64,000 nucleotides of DNA from Azotobacter salinestris (GCF_009363155.1 NZ_CP045302.1:2525001-2589000), one strand, 5' to 3'. Positions 9,239-18,610 are shown, numbered from the stretch's first letter. A program made the numbers and translations. The notes: generated from the sequence alone by a model not told the origin.

Positions 9239-10954
9239 ATGCTAACGCTGCTTCACCTGCTGTCTGCCATCGCCCTGCTCGTGTGGGGCACACATATCGT
9301 CCGTACCGGCATCCTGCGCGTCTACGGCATGCAACTGCGCCAGCTGCTCAGCCACAGCATGCGGCGGACGCCCCTGGCCTTTCTCACCGGCATCGGCGTC
9401 ACCGCTCTGGTGCAAAGCAGCAACGCCACGGCCATGCTGGCCAGCGCCTTCGTCGCCGAGGGGCTGATGGCTCTGGCCCCGGCGCTGGCGGCCATGCTCG
9501 GCGCGGACGTCGGCACGGCCGTGATGGCGCGGGTGCTGACCCTGAATCTGTCCTGGCTGTCGCCGCTGCTGCTGCTGTGCGGCGTCAGCCTGTTCCTGTC
9601 GCAGAAGCGGAACCGCGCCGGCCAGCTCGGCCGGGTGGCGATCGGCCTCGGCCTGATCATGCTCGCCCTCGAACTGATCGTCGCGGCCAGCGAGCCCATC
9701 ACCCATGCCCAGGGACTGGGCCTGCTGTTCGCCTCGCTGACCGGCGACCCGCTGCTCGCTGCAGTGATCGGTGCCCTGTTCGCCATGCTCACCTATTCCA
9801 GCCTGGCCACGGTGCTGCTCACCGCCACCCTGGCCGGTGCCGGGCTGATCGATCTGCCGCTGGCCATCGGCCTGGTGATCGGCGCCAACATCGGCAGCGG
9901 CATGCTCGCCTATCTCAACAGCAGCCTGCTGGCCGCCGCCGGACGCCGGGTCGCCCTCGGCAACCTGCTGTACAAGCTGCTCGGACTGCTGGTGCTGCCG
10001 CTGCTCGATCCGCTGGCGACCTGGATGCGGACGCTGCCGCTCAGCCTGCAGGACCAGGTGATCGGTTTCCATCTGGCCTACAACAGCCTGCGCTGCCTGC
10101 TGCTGCTGCCCAGCGTCACGCCGATGGCGCACCTGTGCACCCGCCTGCTGCCGGAGCGGGTGACGGAAAGGAATAGCACGGCCCAGCCGCGCTATCTCGA
10201 CCCCGATGCCCTGCCCACACCGACCCTGGCGCTTGCCAACGCGGTGCGCGAGACCCTGCGCATCGGCGATCTGGTCGAGCAGATGCTCGGCCATCTGCAG
10301 GACGTGCTGCTGGAGCACCGGGCCGAGGCGGGCCATGAGCTCCGCCGGCTCGAGGACGAGCTGGACAAGCTCTACGGAGCGGTGAAGCTGTATCTGGCCA
10401 AGCTGCCGCGGCAGGCGCTGGACGAGGCGGAAGACCGCCGTTGGGCGGAAATCATCGAACTGGCGGTCAACCTGCGGCAGGCCGGCTACATCCTCGCCAA
10501 GATGCAGCGCAGGGCCGAGCGGCGCAGCATCACTCGCCCCGATCTCGAGGAGCTGGCGGAGCTGCATGCCGAACTGCTGGCCAACCTGCGCCTGGGACTG
10601 AGCGTGTTCCTTTCCGGCGACCCGCGCAGCGCACGCCAGCTGCTGCGCCAGAAGCGCCGCTTCCGCGCCCTCGAGCGGCGCCTGGCGCACGCTCATGTCG
10701 ACCGCCTGCATCGCCAGATCCTGCACAGCCCCGAAGTCGGCTCGGCCCATCTGGAGCTGCTGGAGGACATGAAGCGCCTCAACTCGCTGTTCTGCTGCAG
10801 CGCCTATGTGGTGCTGGAGGCCGAGGCCCAGAATGCCGACCGGCCGAACGAGAAGTCCGAACACGACCGGCAGGATGGCGAGCTGCATTGCCTGCTGGCC
10901 GATGACGCGGCGAACAGGCCGCCCGGCCGGACAGCGGGAGGCTCAGCCGGCTGA
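9239..10954 (+). CDS. Na/Pi cotransporter family protein with PhoU-like tail
   Basis: 571 aa from ATG 9239 (MLTLLHLLSAIALLVWGTHI), which matches the family start; an in-frame ATG at 9149 would add 30 non-hydrophobic residues and is less likely. The first 330 residues hold two inverted repeats of membrane helices with QSSNATAML, the Na/Pi QSS motif. The rest is a soluble helical PhoU-like domain (from about residue 350) rich in Arg, Leu and Glu. Likely sodium-dependent phosphate transport at the inner membrane. Confidence 0.86.
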   Translation: MLTLLHLLSAIALLVWGTHIVRTGILRVYGMQLRQLLSHSMRRTPLAFLTGIGVTALVQSSNATAMLASAFVAEGLMALAPALAAMLGADVGTAVMARVLTLNLSWLSPLLLLCGVSLFLSQKRNRAGQLGRVAIGLGLIMLALELIVAASEPITHAQGLGLLFASLTGDPLLAAVIGALFAMLTYSSLATVLLTATLAGAGLIDLPLAIGLVIGANIGSGMLAYLNSSLLAAAGRRVALGNLLYKLLGLLVLPLLDPLATWMRTLPLSLQDQVIGFHLAYNSLRCLLLLPSVTPMAHLCTRLLPERVTERNSTAQPRYLDPDALPTPTLALANAVRETLRIGDLVEQMLGHLQDVLLEHRAEAGHELRRLEDELDKLYGAVKLYLAKLPRQALDEAEDRRWAEIIELAVNLRQAGYILAKMQRRAERRSITRPDLEELAELHAELLANLRLGLSVFLSGDPRSARQLLRQKRRFRALERRLAHAHVDRLHRQILHSPEVGSAHLELLEDMKRLNSLFCCSAYVVLEAEAQNADRPNEKSEHDRQDGELHCLLADDAANRPPGRTAGGSAG

Positions 10955-11050
10955 ACGCGGAGCGGGCCGGCCCCCGGCAGGTGCGGCAAAGCCCGTGCGC
11001 ATGCGTGCCTTGCCGCTAGAATCCGCCTTCCGCGTTCCGATGATGTCGTC

Positions 11051-12064
11051 ATGCAGTCCTGGCAAAACCGCCTCCAGCAATTGATCGCCCTGACCAGCCG
11101 CCATCCCCGCCTGCTCGCCCTGTTCGGCTTCGTGTCCGGCCTCGCCAGCTTCCTCCTGGTCGAGCGCAAGGAAAATCTGGCCAGCCTCATCGCCGTGGTG
11201 ATGCTGGTGAGCTGGGCCTGGCTGCTGCTGGAAAACCTGCTGAACCGCCGCCTGAGTCGCTGGTTCGGGCTGAAGCTGCCTCCGCCGCTGCTGCGCTACG
11301 CGACGCAGATGGTCCATCAGGAAAGCCTGTTCTTCGTCCTGCCCTTCTTCTTCACCACCACCACCTGGAACAGCGGCCAGGCAGCCTTCACCGGCCTGCT
11401 CGGCCTGGCCGCACTGGTATCGATCATCGACCCGCTGTACTACCGCTGGCTGGCGCCGAAGCGCTGGGCATTCATGGCCTTCCACTGCCTGACCCTGTTC
11501 GCTGTGCTGCTCACCACCCTGCCGCTGATCTACCAGCTGGCGACGCCGCAGAGCTACCGGCTGGCCCTGGCCAGCGCGGTGCTGCTGGCTTTCCCCAGCC
11601 TGCTCGGAGCCTTGAACGGGCAGAGCTGGCGGCGCCGGCTGCTCCTGATCGGCCTGCTCACCGCCCTCGGCGGTGCCGGCTGGTGGGCCCGCACTTGGGT
11701 ACCGCCGGCCACCCTGTGGCTGAACGCGGTGGCGGTGACCCAAGAAATCGACGGACGCAACCGCAAGCCCGGCACCAGCCTCAAGCGCATCGAACTCGCG
11801 CGGCTGCAGGCCCAAGGTCTCTATGCCTACACTGCGATCCACGCCCCGCGCGGCCTGAACGAGCGCATCTATCACGTCTGGCGGCGTGCCGGCCGGGAGG
11901 TGGACCGCATCCCCCTGGAGATCCGCGGCGGCCGCCAGGAAGGCTACCGTGCCTGGAGTCACAAGCGGCGCTTCCCCGCAGATGCCCTCGGCCGCTGGGA
12001 AGTCCGCGTGCAGACAGAAGCCGGCCAGTTGATCGGCGTGCTGCGCTTTCGGGTCGTCGAATAG
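11051..12064 (+). CDS. DUF5924 / DUF2914 membrane protein
   Basis: 337 aa. The N-terminal 210 residues hold six or seven membrane helices (for example LALFGFVSGLASFLLV and FMAFHCLTLFAVLLTTLPLI). The C-terminal 100 residues, from about AVTQEIDGRNRKPGTSLKR, form a soluble DUF2914-like domain ending RWEVRVQTEAGQLIGVLRF. Conserved in Pseudomonas, no known function. Monocistronic. Confidence 0.78.
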   Translation: MQSWQNRLQQLIALTSRHPRLLALFGFVSGLASFLLVERKENLASLIAVVMLVSWAWLLLENLLNRRLSRWFGLKLPPPLLRYATQMVHQESLFFVLPFFFTTTTWNSGQAAFTGLLGLAALVSIIDPLYYRWLAPKRWAFMAFHCLTLFAVLLTTLPLIYQLATPQSYRLALASAVLLAFPSLLGALNGQSWRRRLLLIGLLTALGGAGWWARTWVPPATLWLNAVAVTQEIDGRNRKPGTSLKRIELARLQAQGLYAYTAIHAPRGLNERIYHVWRRAGREVDRIPLEIRGGRQEGYRAWSHKRRFPADALGRWEVRVQTEAGQLIGVLRFRVVE

Positions 12065-12211
12065 ATTGATGGCTATCTGGAGCACTCGTCCCAGACGGTC
12101 TGGCAGTATATTTTACCGGTGCATGGCAATTAGCTGCAGGCAAATCCGCTCAATTCGGTTATCGTTGCGGCATTACGTCTCACCCAACATTAGGCTACTA
12201 GGAGGCCACTG

Positions 12212-12697
12212 ATGGAATATGGTAATGCCCAGCTGACCATGACCGTGCTGATGACGCCGGACATGGCCAACTTTTCCGGCAACGTACATGGCGGCACGCT
12301 GCTCAAACTGCTCGACGAAGTCGCCTACGCCTGTGCCAGCCGCTATGCCGGCTGCTATGCAGTGACCCTCTCGGTGGACCAGGTGACCTTCCGCCAGCCG
12401 GTCCACGTCGGCGAGCTGGTGACCTTCCTCGCCTCGGTCAACTATACTGGCAGTACATCCATGGAGATCGGCATTCGGGTCGTCACCGAGAACATCCGCG
12501 AGCGCACCGTACGCCACACCAACAGCTGCTTCTTCACCATGGTGGCCCTCGACGAGAATCGCAAGCCCACCCAGGTACCGCCGCTGCAGCCCACCACGGA
12601 ACAGGAAATTCGCCGCTACGAACAGGCCAAGCGGCGCCGCGAACTGCGCCAGGAACTGGAAACACGCTACAGGCAGATCAAGAACAAGGCCTCCTGA
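12212..12697 (+). CDS. Acyl-CoA thioesterase (hotdog fold, YciA/ACOT type)
   Basis: 161 aa. A hotdog-fold thioesterase that cleaves acyl-CoA to free acid and CoA. The active-site stretch NVHGGTLLKLLDEVAYACAS lies near residue 30, followed by SVDQVTFRQPVHVGELV, both typical. A basic C-terminal helix (EQAKRRRELRQELETRY) is seen in the Pseudomonas members. ATG at 12212 follows AGGAGG. Substrate range unknown. Confidence 0.9.
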   Translation: MEYGNAQLTMTVLMTPDMANFSGNVHGGTLLKLLDEVAYACASRYAGCYAVTLSVDQVTFRQPVHVGELVTFLASVNYTGSTSMEIGIRVVTENIRERTVRHTNSCFFTMVALDENRKPTQVPPLQPTTEQEIRRYEQAKRRRELRQELETRYRQIKNKAS

Positions 12698-12776
12698 TCC
12701 AGACGACGAATGCACAGGCGTCGACCGACGGATCAACTAAGCTGGGCTCGACGTCACAGGTAGAACAACAACAATC

Positions 12777-13184
12777 ATGCTGACTCTCGCCAACCTGTCC
12801 ATTCTGTTGCTGCTGGCCGGCATTGGTGCCTGGCTGTGGCATACCCATGGTCTGCGTGAGCGGGCCCTGGCCGCAGTCAGGCAGCACTGCGCGAAGACGG
12901 GCGTCGAACTGCTCGACGACAACGTCGCCCTACGCAGTTTCGGCCCGCACCCTGATGCCCGTGGTCGCCAGCGCATGGCCCGCATCTACGATTTCGAATT
13001 CACCGTCACCGGCGAACAACGCTATAACGGCAGCATCGTCATGTTCGGCCGGCATGTCGCCCGCATCGAATTGGGCGCCCATCCCTTTCCCGCACCGCCA
13101 CATTCCTCTCGCCAGTCCGCCGAGGTGATCCAGTTCGATCAGTGGCGCCGCAAGCACCCCCCGCACAAGCAACACCATCACTGA
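12777..13184 (+). CDS. DUF3301 domain protein
   Basis: 135 aa. One N-terminal membrane helix (LANLSILLLLAGIGAWLW), then a cytoplasmic DUF3301 domain (HCAKTGVELLDDNVALRSFG, IYDFEFTVTGEQRYNGSIVM) and a histidine-rich end (HPPHKQHHH). Conserved next to the thioesterase gene in pseudomonads; function unknown. Confidence 0.85.
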   Translation: MLTLANLSILLLLAGIGAWLWHTHGLRERALAAVRQHCAKTGVELLDDNVALRSFGPHPDARGRQRMARIYDFEFTVTGEQRYNGSIVMFGRHVARIELGAHPFPAPPHSSRQSAEVIQFDQWRRKHPPHKQHHH

Positions 13185-13227
13185 ACGCCTGCACGACACC
13201 CGAACGCCAAGCCGCGGCTCTCGCCTC

Positions 13228-14109
13228 TCACCCCCGCCGTAGCAGAAATCCGGCTACCCGCTCGGCACTCTCCTCGGGCCGCTCCTGCATGAAACAGTGC
13301 CCGCCAGGCAGCGTATGGACCGTAATCCGGGAATTCATGGCGCACCAGCGTGCCGCCGAGCGGGCGACGAAGGAAAAACTGTGCCGGCCGTTGAGCAGCA
13401 GGGTCGGCGTGCGCACTCCGGCCAGCGCCGACCAGAGCCGGCGGGGGCAGGAGTTGAAGATCTCGACCTCCCGGCTGGGCCGACATTTCAGCTCGATGCC
13501 GCCATCTGCCGCCGCCTTCAGAGCGTGCTGCACATAGGCATGCAGCGCCGCATCGCTCCAGCCCCTGAATACGCCGCGCCCATGCAGGCAGGCATAGGCG
13601 GTGGCGCGATCCGGCCAGTGCCGGCGGCGCCCGGCCGCCTGGCGCGCCAAGGTATTGAAACGCTGTAGCCCGAAGAATTCGGAAATCCCCAGCACACCGA
13701 TCATCGCCCGCCCGAACAGCACCGGGTCGAGCAGCACCGCGCGCTGGAACAGGGTCGGCTCGCCAGCCAGAATCAGGCAGCTCAGAACCCCGCCGAAGCT
13801 GTGCCCGCAGGCGTGGCGTGGCACGCCACCGAAGCGCCCGCGGCCGGCCTGGAATGCTTCCAGGGCCAGCTCGGCGGTACGGTTCCAGCCCAGGAAAAGG
13901 CCACCGTGATCGCTGTCGCCATGCCCCTGGACATCGCAGAGCCAGAGGTCGAAGTCCGCGGCCAGCAGGCGCAGCAGCGGCTCGTAGGCCCTGCCGCAGA
14001 AACCGTTGCCATGCAGGAAGTGCAGCAGCGGCCTGCCAGTCGGCGCACTGTGCCAGCCACGCAGGGTAAAGCCGGCCGAGGTGGTGTGGGACCAGGGATA
14101 CAGGATCAT
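13228..14109 (-). CDS. Alpha/beta hydrolase
   Basis: 293 aa, starting at ATG 14109 (MILYPWSHTTSAGF). The fold's landmarks are all visible: oxyanion HGNGFCG near residue 33, nucleophile elbow GHSFGGV near 100, the acid segment TPTLLLNGRHSF, and the catalytic His in GGHCFMQERPEE near the C terminus. Substrate cannot be named. The frame runs on upstream through the CobW gene as a shadow, so the start is set by family length and by the hydrolase-like beginning. Confidence 0.86.
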   Translation of the reverse strand: MILYPWSHTTSAGFTLRGWHSAPTGRPLLHFLHGNGFCGRAYEPLLRLLAADFDLWLCDVQGHGDSDHGGLFLGWNRTAELALEAFQAGRGRFGGVPRHACGHSFGGVLSCLILAGEPTLFQRAVLLDPVLFGRAMIGVLGISEFFGLQRFNTLARQAAGRRRHWPDRATAYACLHGRGVFRGWSDAALHAYVQHALKAAADGGIELKCRPSREVEIFNSCPRRLWSALAGVRTPTLLLNGRHSFSFVARSAARWCAMNSRITVHTLPGGHCFMQERPEESAERVAGFLLRRG

Positions 14110-14180
14110 GCGCACCCTCCATGGATGACCAGCGTAATCATCTGTCTCGAGGCGCGGCCGCGCGCCATTGGCCGGACAGC

Positions 14181-15155
14181 TCAGCCGGGCAAACGACAGG
14201 CCTCCATCCCGGCCTTGAGCGCGACCTCGTCCTGAACCTCGGCAAAAATCAGCTCGAGCCGCGAATCCCGACGCCACTCGCTGGGCTGCCAGCGGATCGG
14301 CTCGCTGCCCAGCGCATTGCCGGACCACCAGCCCGTCTCGGCGTGCAGAATCAGCTTGGCGCGCCGCCAGGGCAGGCCGGACAGCCAGCACTGGATGCGC
14401 GACAGTTCGAAACGTTGACTGGCATGCCAGCGCCAGCCGATGCTCCAGCCTTCGGCCCGGGCCTGACTGGCGCAGACCGGGCGCTCCGGATCCAGCCAGA
14501 CCTCTCCCGGTGCCGGTGCCGCAGCCGGCAATTCGGTGCCCGACGATCCGTCGCCCGGCCTGGCGTGCGCGCCCACCCCCGGCAACAGCGCCAGCGGCAG
14601 AGCCCCCTGGCAGGTCCAGTACAGCGGACGCGGCGGCAGTCGCTCCGCCAATTGCACACGGGCCGATCCGCCCAGCGATTCCGCCTTGTTCATGACCAGC
14701 AGCCCGGCCATGGCCAGCGCCTCCGCCTGACTCGGCGGCAGCGCCTGGCCACCAGCCAGGGCGGCAGCGTCCAACACCAGCACGACCGGCTGCAGCGCCA
14801 GCACGCCAGCCCAGGGCGGAGCGCCGAGCTGGCGCCACAGCTCGGCCGGATGACCGAGCCCGGAGGGCTCGATCAGCAGACGGTCGGGCCGGGCCTTGCG
14901 CAGCAGGCGTGCCAGACCGACCTGGAAGGGCGCACCGTTGACGCAACAAAGGCAGCCGCCGGCGACTTCGGCGAAAGCGATGCCGTCCGCGCCGGTATCC
15001 AGCAGAGCGGTATCCAGGCCGATCCGACCGAATTCGTTGATCAGCACTGCCCAGCGCTCGGCAACCGGCTTCTGTGCCAGCAGCTGGCGGATCAGGCTGG
15101 TCTTGCCTGCGCCGAGGGGGCCGGCAATCAGGTGGGTGGGAATATTCTTCAGCAT
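14181..15155 (-). CDS. CobW/COG0523-family GTP-binding metallochaperone
   Basis: 324 aa. P-loop GPLGAGKTSLIRQLL near residue 12, the CxCC metal motif in GGCLCCVNGAPF near residue 68, and the guanine-specificity segment VMNKAE. These are the features of COG0523 GTPases, which insert or traffic Zn, Co or similar metals. It lies just upstream of the hydrolase on the same strand, with a 71-base gap, so the two may be cotranscribed. No Zur box was recognised in the short divergent spacer 15156-15264. Confidence 0.88.
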   Translation of the reverse strand: MLKNIPTHLIAGPLGAGKTSLIRQLLAQKPVAERWAVLINEFGRIGLDTALLDTGADGIAFAEVAGGCLCCVNGAPFQVGLARLLRKARPDRLLIEPSGLGHPAELWRQLGAPPWAGVLALQPVVLVLDAAALAGGQALPPSQAEALAMAGLLVMNKAESLGGSARVQLAERLPPRPLYWTCQGALPLALLPGVGAHARPGDGSSGTELPAAAPAPGEVWLDPERPVCASQARAEGWSIGWRWHASQRFELSRIQCWLSGLPWRRAKLILHAETGWWSGNALGSEPIRWQPSEWRRDSRLELIFAEVQDEVALKAGMEACRLPG

Positions 15156-15264
15156 TCGTGCATGGTGGAGCTTTTTGCACGGTGCGGGAAGCCCGTCGCG
15201 GCAGTGCGGCCCGATGGCAACTGCGGCGTGCTAGAGTCGCGCGCTCATTCCGGAGGAATTCTCC

Positions 15265-15618
15265 ATGCGCCTACTCCTGCTGTTCCTGTCGCTCACCCTG
15301 TCCGGCCAGGCCCTGGCCGATGCCTGCATGGTGCATAGCCGCAGCGAGCGGGTCGAAGTGCGGATCTGCCAGGAGAACCGCAGCATTCCGGCCAAGCTGT
15401 TCCGCGAAGGCTTCTGCCAGCCGCAACTGGCCGGTCAGCAGGTCGAGGTGTGCTTCGTCGAGCATTGCCCCGAGGGCAGCTTCGGCATCTGCCGCGAAGC
15501 CAAGGTCGAAGGCACTCCTTACCGGCAGGATATCCACTACTACGGGGTGGCCGGCGATGCCCGTTATCTCAAGCCCTCCTGCGAAACTCGCAGCGACGGT
15601 CGCTGGATCGCGCCCTGA
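15265..15618 (+). CDS. Small exported cysteine-rich protein
   Basis: 117 aa with a clear signal peptide (MRLLLLFLSLTLSGQALA). The mature protein has eight cysteines (ADACMVHS, VRICQEN, GFCQPQ, EVCFVEHCPEG, FGICREA, PSCETR), suggesting disulfides in the periplasm. GGAGG lies 9 bases before the ATG. I do not recognise a named family; similar Pseudomonas proteins are annotated as hypothetical. Confidence 0.75.
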   Translation: MRLLLLFLSLTLSGQALADACMVHSRSERVEVRICQENRSIPAKLFREGFCQPQLAGQQVEVCFVEHCPEGSFGICREAKVEGTPYRQDIHYYGVAGDARYLKPSCETRSDGRWIAP

Positions 15619-15636
15619 GCGCACCCTCTCCAGAGC

Positions 15637-15682
15637 CAAATGGTTGATTTTGCATGGCCGGCCGTCTGGCATGTTTCGTGGA
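15637..15682 (+). promoter_or_regulatory. Relic promoter module: IHF consensus and sigma-54-like element
   Basis: Fits IHF consensus on the minus strand (CAANNNNTTGATT at 15637-15649). The element TGGCATGTTTCGTGGA follows at 15667-15682, 17 bases after TTGATT. Spacing and sequence match the modules at 16346 and 17238, before the intact gene copies. No TGT-N10-ACA site remains upstream; that region is now the end of the preceding gene. Confidence 0.45.
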
Positions 15683-15726
15683 GCAAGCTGGATGAAGCCC
15701 ACCGAAACGTCTCCGCAGGAACCGCC

Positions 15727-16040
15727 ACGAAAAAACTCGACATCCCGGCCCTGACCCTCGGCCTGCTCGGCGCAGGCGGCATCAACGCTGCCGAGATGTT
15801 CGAGGAACCCCAGGAGCGGACTTCCGGCAAGGCAGTGGGCGGCATGGGCATCGGCACCGCAGCCGGCGCCAGCTATCCTGCCGATCAGGCGCGGACCGGG
15901 CAGCGGCAAGGTGAAGACTGTGCGCCCCCCCCAACCGCCGCTTCGCCATCGGGGGCCAGGTCGAGATCCGCGGCAACCGCCCGCACCCCAAGGTTCTTGA
16001 CGCCGCCCTGGCCGATGCCAACAACGGATGCCCGCATCCT
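15727..16040 (+). pseudogene. Decayed first copy of the glycine-zipper protein gene
   Basis: Aligned with the intact genes at 16437 and 17330. The start is ACG (15727-15729) where the others have ATG; the surrounding CCGCC-CGAAAAA is otherwise conserved. The signal peptide region is readable (LTLGLLGAGGINAAEMFEEP, then RTSGKAVGGM). About 80 bases of the glycine zipper are missing. The C-terminal homology (FAIGGQVEIRGNR) lies in another frame after a run of eight C near 15925. Start loss, deletion and frameshift together make it non-functional. Confidence 0.8.
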
Positions 16041-16298
16041 GCGCCGAGGACTGTTCCGGCCCGGAGCCTCCGACCGGGCCGTCATCTCCCCTTCGTCTTG
16101 AACGCCAGCCGCCCCTTCCCGAGCCCCCCCCGCCAGGCTCTCCGGATCAGCTCCTGACTCTCGCAAAGGCGCCCCACGGACAATGAGCACAGCTCGGCCC
16201 GATATCCAACGCCTGGCTGCAGACGCACGAATCAGGCGCGGCCGACCTGAGCTGGACCAGAAAATGCGCCTCTTCTGGCGGGATCCCGACAAAGCTCC

Positions 16299-16391
16299 AG
16301 TCGCCATCGCAACACTTTGTCGGCTGCCCGAGCAACCATATTCGCCAAGTACTTGATTTTTGGAACATCACCGACTGGCATGCTTCGTGGA
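16299..16391 (+). promoter_or_regulatory. Candidate NifA/IHF/sigma-54-like promoter of glycine-zipper gene 1
   Basis: Contains AGT-N10-ACA (16299-16314, one base from the NifA site TGT-N10-ACA), an exact IHF consensus on the minus strand (16346-16358) and TGGCATGCTTCGTGGA (16376-16391). The last matches TGGCAYG-N4-TTGCA at -24 but has GTGGA at -12. The gene starts 46 bases later. Layout is as in real nif promoters of this window; activity is inferred. Confidence 0.5.
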
Positions 16392-16436
16392 TGGACATGG
16401 GCAGAGAATTCGATACGCCCCCATGGAGGAAGCCGC

Positions 16437-16826
16437 ATGAAAAGATTCGCCACCCTCACCCTAACCCTCGCCTTGCTGGCCACTGGCAGCGTACAGGCCG
16501 CCGAGGTTCTCGAGGAAGCCAAGGACCAGACTGCCGGCAAGTCGGTCGGCGGCATGAGCGGCATGATGATCGGCGCCATCGGCGGCCCGATCGGTGCCTT
16601 GGTTGGCGCCGGGATCGGCGCGCTGTTCGGCGGTGAGGCTCAGGATACCGCCGGCCTCAGCGAGCGGGCCTACAAGGTCCGCACTGCCGGCGGCAAGGAA
16701 AAGGTGCTGCGCTCCCCGGACAACGAACTGGCGATCGGCGAGAAAGTCGAGACTCGCGGCAACCGTGCCTATCCCGAGAACACCACCCTGGCCGACGCCC
16801 GCGAAACCCTGCGCACCGTCCACTGA
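16437..16826 (+). CDS. Exported glycine-zipper protein 1
   Basis: 129 aa. Signal peptide MKRFATLTLTLALLATGSVQA with AGGA before the ATG. The mature part begins EVLEEAKDQTAGKSVGGMSG, then a glycine-zipper membrane hairpin (GAIGGPIGALVGAGIGALFGG, about residues 43-63), then a soluble tail with KVLRSPDNELAIGEKVETRG. Glycine-zipper proteins of this build often sit in the outer membrane or periplasm. About 80 percent identical to the copy at 17330 by eye. Function unknown; the promoter context suggests expression during nitrogen fixation. Confidence 0.8.
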   Translation: MKRFATLTLTLALLATGSVQAAEVLEEAKDQTAGKSVGGMSGMMIGAIGGPIGALVGAGIGALFGGEAQDTAGLSERAYKVRTAGGKEKVLRSPDNELAIGEKVETRGNRAYPENTTLADARETLRTVH

Positions 16827-17167
16827 AATACGATCCCCTCCCTCCCTGGCGGGCCCTCTGCAGGGCCCCAGCCACTTCCGGGCACCTTTCAGCAAACCAG
16901 GGAGCCGGCGCCAGCTGCGCTTTCCAGCCCTCCTTCTGGCGACGATCAGACACCCAGGCGATCGACTGACAGACCGCTGCGGCAATACCGGCCCGCATCC
17001 GCTGCTCGACCAAGCGCGCGGAGTGCCCCCGGAGCGCAAGGGACAAGTCGCCCCCCACCTGCATCCTCTCTCGAGGGGATACGACGCTAGCTATTGGCCA
17101 CCCACAACAGCCGAAGCATAAAATCACGAAAGCTTTCTTGATCCTGATCAACTAAAGCGCATGTTTT
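16827..17167. other. Spacer between the glycine-zipper genes
   Basis: About 340 bases with no convincing gene; the frames across it lack codon character. The last 160 bases before the next gene hold the UAS, IHF and sigma-54-like sites listed separately. I see no terminator with a T-run after 16826. Confidence 0.5.
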
Positions 17168-17283
17168 TGTACGAAAGCAGACAATGCCTTGTCGGCATCG
17201 CCACACTTTGTCGCTTAACAGGTTCTCCATTGAAATATAAGCAATTGATTCTTAAGGAATATTCATCTGGCACGCTTCGTGGA
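17168..17283 (+). promoter_or_regulatory. Candidate NifA-dependent promoter of glycine-zipper gene 2
   Basis: Two exact NifA upstream sites, TGT-N10-ACA at 17168-17183 and 17190-17205, then an exact IHF consensus on the minus strand (17238-17250), then TGGCACGCTTCGTGGA at 17268-17283. The -24 half is perfect; the -12 half is GTGGA rather than TTGCA. The site order and the distance of about 65-85 bases from the nearer UAS to -24 are those of authentic nif promoters. The ATG follows 46 bases on, at 17330. Confidence 0.6.
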
Positions 17284-17329
17284 TAGCTAAAGAGCAAAGA
17301 CTGCTGAACGCTTCCTCGGAGGACCCGCC

Positions 17330-17710
17330 ATGAAAAAGCTCGGCACCCTGGCCCTGACCCTCACCCTGCTGGCCGCCGGCGGTGCACATGCCGCCGAAGT
17401 CCTCGAGGAAACCAAGGACCAGACCTCCGGCAAGTCGGTCGGCGGCATGAGCGGCATGATGGTCGGCGCCATCGGCGGACCGATCGGCATGCTGGTCGGT
17501 GCCGGCATCGGCGCGCTGTTCGGCGGCGAAGCCCAGGATGCCGCCGGCCTCAGCGAACGGGCCTACAAGGTCCGTACCGCCGACGGCGAGGAGAGGGTGC
17601 TGCGCTCCCCGGACAACGAACTGGCCATCGGCGAGAAGGTCGAAACCCGTGGCAACCGCGTGTATCGCGAGGCCACCACCCTGGCCGATGCCGGCGTCAG
17701 CTACCGCTGA
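17330..17710 (+). CDS. Exported glycine-zipper protein 2
   Basis: 126 aa. Signal peptide MKKLGTLALTLTLLAAGGAHA after GGAGGA. Then VLEETKDQTSGKSVGGMSGM, a glycine-zipper hairpin (GAIGGPIGMLVGAGIGALFGG) and a tail with VLRSPDNELAIGEKVETRGN. Paralogue of the gene at 16437 and of the pseudogene at 15727. It is the copy with the strongest NifA-type promoter and lies about 350 bases beyond the end of nifF, tail to tail with it. Role unknown; an envelope function in diazotrophic cells is an inference. Confidence 0.82.
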   Translation: MKKLGTLALTLTLLAAGGAHAAEVLEETKDQTSGKSVGGMSGMMVGAIGGPIGMLVGAGIGALFGGEAQDAAGLSERAYKVRTADGEERVLRSPDNELAIGEKVETRGNRVYREATTLADAGVSYR

Positions 17711-18027
17711 GTTCGCCTTCGCAACCCTTTAAGTCGTCGGGTCTGTCCGTCCTCCCATCCGGGCAGACCTGACGCATTTCCACCCCCAGGCCTCGTTCGC
17801 CATCGGCAGCGAGGCCTCCTGACAGACAAGCGGATCTGTCCGGCAGGCATGCCGATACGGGACACCATATGGTGCCGAAGCCCTGATCGAACAAGAGACG
17901 GTAGACCAGATGCGGGAGCAGAATCCGGCCGAAAGAGCCGGCAGCCCTGCAGTGCGGCAGCATGCGCCGGACGGCGCACGGACAGGAAAGCGAGGGAAAG
18001 GCGAAGGATGACGATGCCGATCAATCA
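17711..18027. other. Intergenic region between glycine-zipper gene 2 and nifF
   Basis: A 317-base convergent spacer. Frames on both strands are open but show no start with a ribosome site and no family resemblance, so I call no gene. It ends with the inverted repeat at 18028. Confidence 0.5.
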
Positions 18028-18056
18028 CCGGTCATGCAGCGAAGCTGCATGACCGG
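18028..18056 (-). terminator. Inverted repeat after nifF, probable terminator
   Basis: Perfect 13-bp stem (CCGGTCATGCAGC, arms 18028-18040 and 18044-18056) with a 3-base loop, immediately after the nifF stop. There is no clear T-run on either strand, so it may instead protect the 3' end of the transcript. Confidence 0.6.
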
Positions 18057-18064
18057 ATCGACCC

Positions 18065-18610
<546 letters not shown>

